In this document: positions 4,465-5,996 of the stretch, in pieces | Layout: the number at the start of each line of letters is the position of its first letter | How positions within the stretch are numbered: position 1 is the stretch's first letter | Assembly: GCA_030042915.1 (NCBI GenBank) | Contig: JASHYS010000053.1 | Location: 1 to 5,996, forward strand | Origin: Acidobacteriaceae bacterium | GTDB taxonomy: Bacteria > Acidobacteriota > Terriglobia > Terriglobales > Acidobacteriaceae | Direction: 5' to 3' | DNA: 5,996 nucleotides | The notes under the pieces: model-generated | What the model was told of the DNA's origin: nothing | Seen by the model: the letters and a program-made list of their open reading frames with translations, nothing else | Database searches by the model: none | Made by a program: the position numbers and the translations under genes

Positions 4465-5996
4465 TTCCCGAGATTTTCGGATCGCAGCACTGCGTGTTTT
4501 TCCTGAATCCCCGCGCACCGCCGATTTGCGCGAGGAATGCGACGCCGAACCTGCATCCGCAATCTCCAGCCCCGCTTTACGCAAGCCGTCCATCAGGCGC
4601 TCCACGAGTTCCGGGTCGTGGTAGTCCAGCTTGAATTCCTTGCGCGCAGTCGCGGCAAAATCGGGCCGCAACGTCAGCAGCTCCTTCAGCGCCTTCTGCG
4701 CCGGCTCACGCATGCCAAGCTGCCCGTAGACTGCCGCCAGAAAGGCGTGAGCCAGAAAATATCCCGGTAGATTGATTTTGAGCGCAATGGTCAAAGCGTC
4801 CTGATATTCGCCTTTGCGGTACGCATTCAGAAAGTGGACAAACCAGTACCAGCCCGGATGGTGCGGATTCAGTCGCAGCGCAGACTCCGCAAGCGCGCAG
4901 CCACGCTCCCAATCGCCTGACTGGGCCATCAAAAGCCCCACGTTCGCCAGGTTCGATCCATCCATCGGATTCAGTTCGATGGCCCGCTCCGCCTGCGCAC
5001 GAAATGCCGGGAGATCCTTTTGCAAATACAGCACCGTCGCCAGCGCGCTGTAACCAAGATTGTTGGTGGGCGCCACATCGATGCTGCGCCGCGCTGCGGC
5101 CAGCGCACGCCCCAGCGGATCCGGCTGCGCGTTGAATCCCAGCGCATGTTCGTGCCAGTAGACCGTCGAAAGCATCGCCCAGATTTCGCCCTGGTCGGGT
5201 GCGCTGCGCGTGGCCCGCTCCAGGATTTCTCTCACCTGCGCATGCTCTTCCGCCGTCACCCGTTCGAAGTAGCTGAAGGCGCGAAGCACCGCTTCGTATG
5301 GGCTCAACTGGTCGTCAGCCTTGCGCCGCCTGATCGCATCGCAAATGGTGTGCGGCAGAATCCCGTAATAATCGGCCACCGTCGAAACAATGCGTGGCAC
5401 CAGGTCGTCCTGCAAATCGAAGATCGCCTCCGGGTTGAACGGCCGCTCATAGTTCTCCGCCCACAGGTGCGTCCCTGTTGCCGTGTCTGTCAGTTGCACC
5501 GCCAGCCGCAGCTTGTTTCCCGCCTGGCGAATGCTGCCTTCCATCACGTAGCGCGCGCCCAGCTCCTTCCCGATGGCCCTCACATCGCCCGTCTCGCTCG
5601 AATATTTTGCCGTTGACCCGCGGGCCACCACGCGCAAATACGAAAACCGCGCCAGCCCGGTGATGACCTCGTCGGTGATTCCCTCCGCGAGCGCCTTCAG
5701 TTCTTCATGACTCCCCGTGTATTTGAACGGCAGCACCGCAACCCAGAAACCCTCCTCGGCTCGTGCTTCGCCTGAAGGCGTGCGCGATGCAGGGATGCTG
5801 GAGGTGAGCGCCGGCGCCGAAGTTCCTCCGGCCTGTGGGACGTCGAGGCCCGCTTTGCGCAGGCCGTCGAGAAGTTTTTCGCCGTACTCCGGATTCCATA
5901 CCTTTTCCGCCTGTGACCGGATGATTGAGGCGAAATCAGGCCGCAATTTCAGCAGCTCGCGCGCAGCTTTTGCGGCATTCTCGCTCTCGCCAAGCT
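4462..5996 (-). CDS. TolB-like domain plus TPR protein, partial (N-terminus beyond right edge), module repeated
   Basis: This is the C-terminal 510 residues of a larger protein; numbering is from the first complete codon at 5994. Residues about 84-208 form the TolB-like domain often found behind adenylate cyclase, kinase or winged-helix domains: VAVLPFKYTG, LAEGITDEVITGLARF, VVARGSTAKY, LGARYVMEGSIRQAG, LTDTATGTHLWAENYER and DLQDDLVPRIV. Residues about 266-444 form about five TPR-type helical repeats near 34 aa each (for example 310-343 ending IELNP, 344-377 ending LRLNP). Residues 426-478 end in LRPDFA and DGLRKAGL, the usual C-terminal signature of this class; a basic, Ser-rich tail of about 32 aa follows. 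The first 52 residues repeat that signature (LRPDFA...DGLRKAGL), so another module lies upstream in frame. A TTG at 5946 could be mistaken for a start but falls inside the repeat. The likely role is protein-protein scaffolding or signalling; the effector domain, if any, is outside the window. No membrane segment is visible. Confidence 0.85.
   Translation of the reverse strand, partial: LGESENAAKAARELLKLRPDFASIIRSQAEKVWNPEYGEKLLDGLRKAGLDVPQAGGTSAPALTSSIPASRTPSGEARAEEGFWVAVLPFKYTGSHEELKALAEGITDEVITGLARFSYLRVVARGSTAKYSSETGDVRAIGKELGARYVMEGSIRQAGNKLRLAVQLTDTATGTHLWAENYERPFNPEAIFDLQDDLVPRIVSTVADYYGILPHTICDAIRRRKADDQLSPYEAVLRAFSYFERVTAEEHAQVREILERATRSAPDQGEIWAMLSTVYWHEHALGFNAQPDPLGRALAAARRSIDVAPTNNLGYSALATVLYLQKDLPAFRAQAERAIELNPMDGSNLANVGLLMAQSGDWERGCALAESALRLNPHHPGWYWFVHFLNAYRKGEYQDALTIALKINLPGYFLAHAFLAAVYGQLGMREPAQKALKELLTLRPDFAATARKEFKLDYHDPELVERLMDGLRKAGLEIADAGSASHSSRKSAVRGDSGKTRSAAIRKSRE
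4561..4719 (-). repeat. Downstream (C-terminal) copy of the LRPDFA...DGLRKAGL module end
   Basis: This is the second copy of the duplicated segment (residues 426-478), just before the basic tail and stop. Its position at the end of the TPR array is the usual one for this protein class. Confidence 0.75.
5839..5994 (-). repeat. Upstream copy of the LRPDFA...DGLRKAGL module end
   Basis: The first 52 visible residues of the TPR protein match its residues 426-478: both have LG at the start, EL-L, LRPDFA, a variable middle, P-E, and DGLRKAGL. The copies differ by one residue in length. At the DNA level they have diverged, which points to an old duplication rather than a recent repeat. Confidence 0.75.

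Noticed and set aside
1..5996. CRISPR arrays, tRNA or rRNA genes, insertion sequences, attachment sites, defence or toxin-antitoxin genes
   Set aside because: I looked for direct repeats, cloverleaf-like stretches, transposase motifs and small gene pairs and saw none.

Overview
The window looks like chromosomal DNA of a GC-rich Gram-negative bacterium. It encodes an outer-membrane Pal lipoprotein, a secreted serine hydrolase, a Crp/Fnr regulator and a TolB-like/TPR protein. The protein family variants (the Cys-containing Pal, the three-part beta-lactamase-like hydrolase, the TolB-like plus TPR module) remind me of Acidobacteriota. That placement is an inference from recognition, not from any search.

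Layout from left to right: (1) 1-447 (+) is the C-terminal half of a CheR-type chemotaxis methyltransferase, cut by the left edge. (2) 635-2638 (+) is a complete exported beta-lactamase/transpeptidase-like serine hydrolase of 667 aa with a strong Shine-Dalgarno. (3) 2673-3413 (-) is a complete peptidoglycan-associated lipoprotein (Pal) that starts at TTG and carries an Ig-like segment between lipid anchor and OmpA domain. (4) 3414-3804 is a 391-base divergent spacer with no convincing gene. It holds a terminator-like hairpin and a larger stem-loop in the pal leader, plus two dyads that could be operators. (5) 3805-4461 (+) is a complete Crp/Fnr-family regulator. (6) 4462-5996 (-) is a TolB-like/TPR protein cut by the right edge. 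Its visible start repeats the motif found at its own C-terminus, so it appears to be made of at least two fused copies of one module.

Most genes stand alone: strands alternate, two gene pairs converge (hydrolase/pal and crp/TPR) and one pair diverges (pal/crp). There is no visible operon. The shared theme is cell-envelope work (Pal, serine hydrolase) beside signalling and regulation (CheR, Crp, TolB-like/TPR), but nothing in the sequence ties them into one pathway. I do not see a clear undescribed system. The items most worth a second look are the module duplication in the TPR protein and the structured, possibly attenuated pal leader with nearby dyads.
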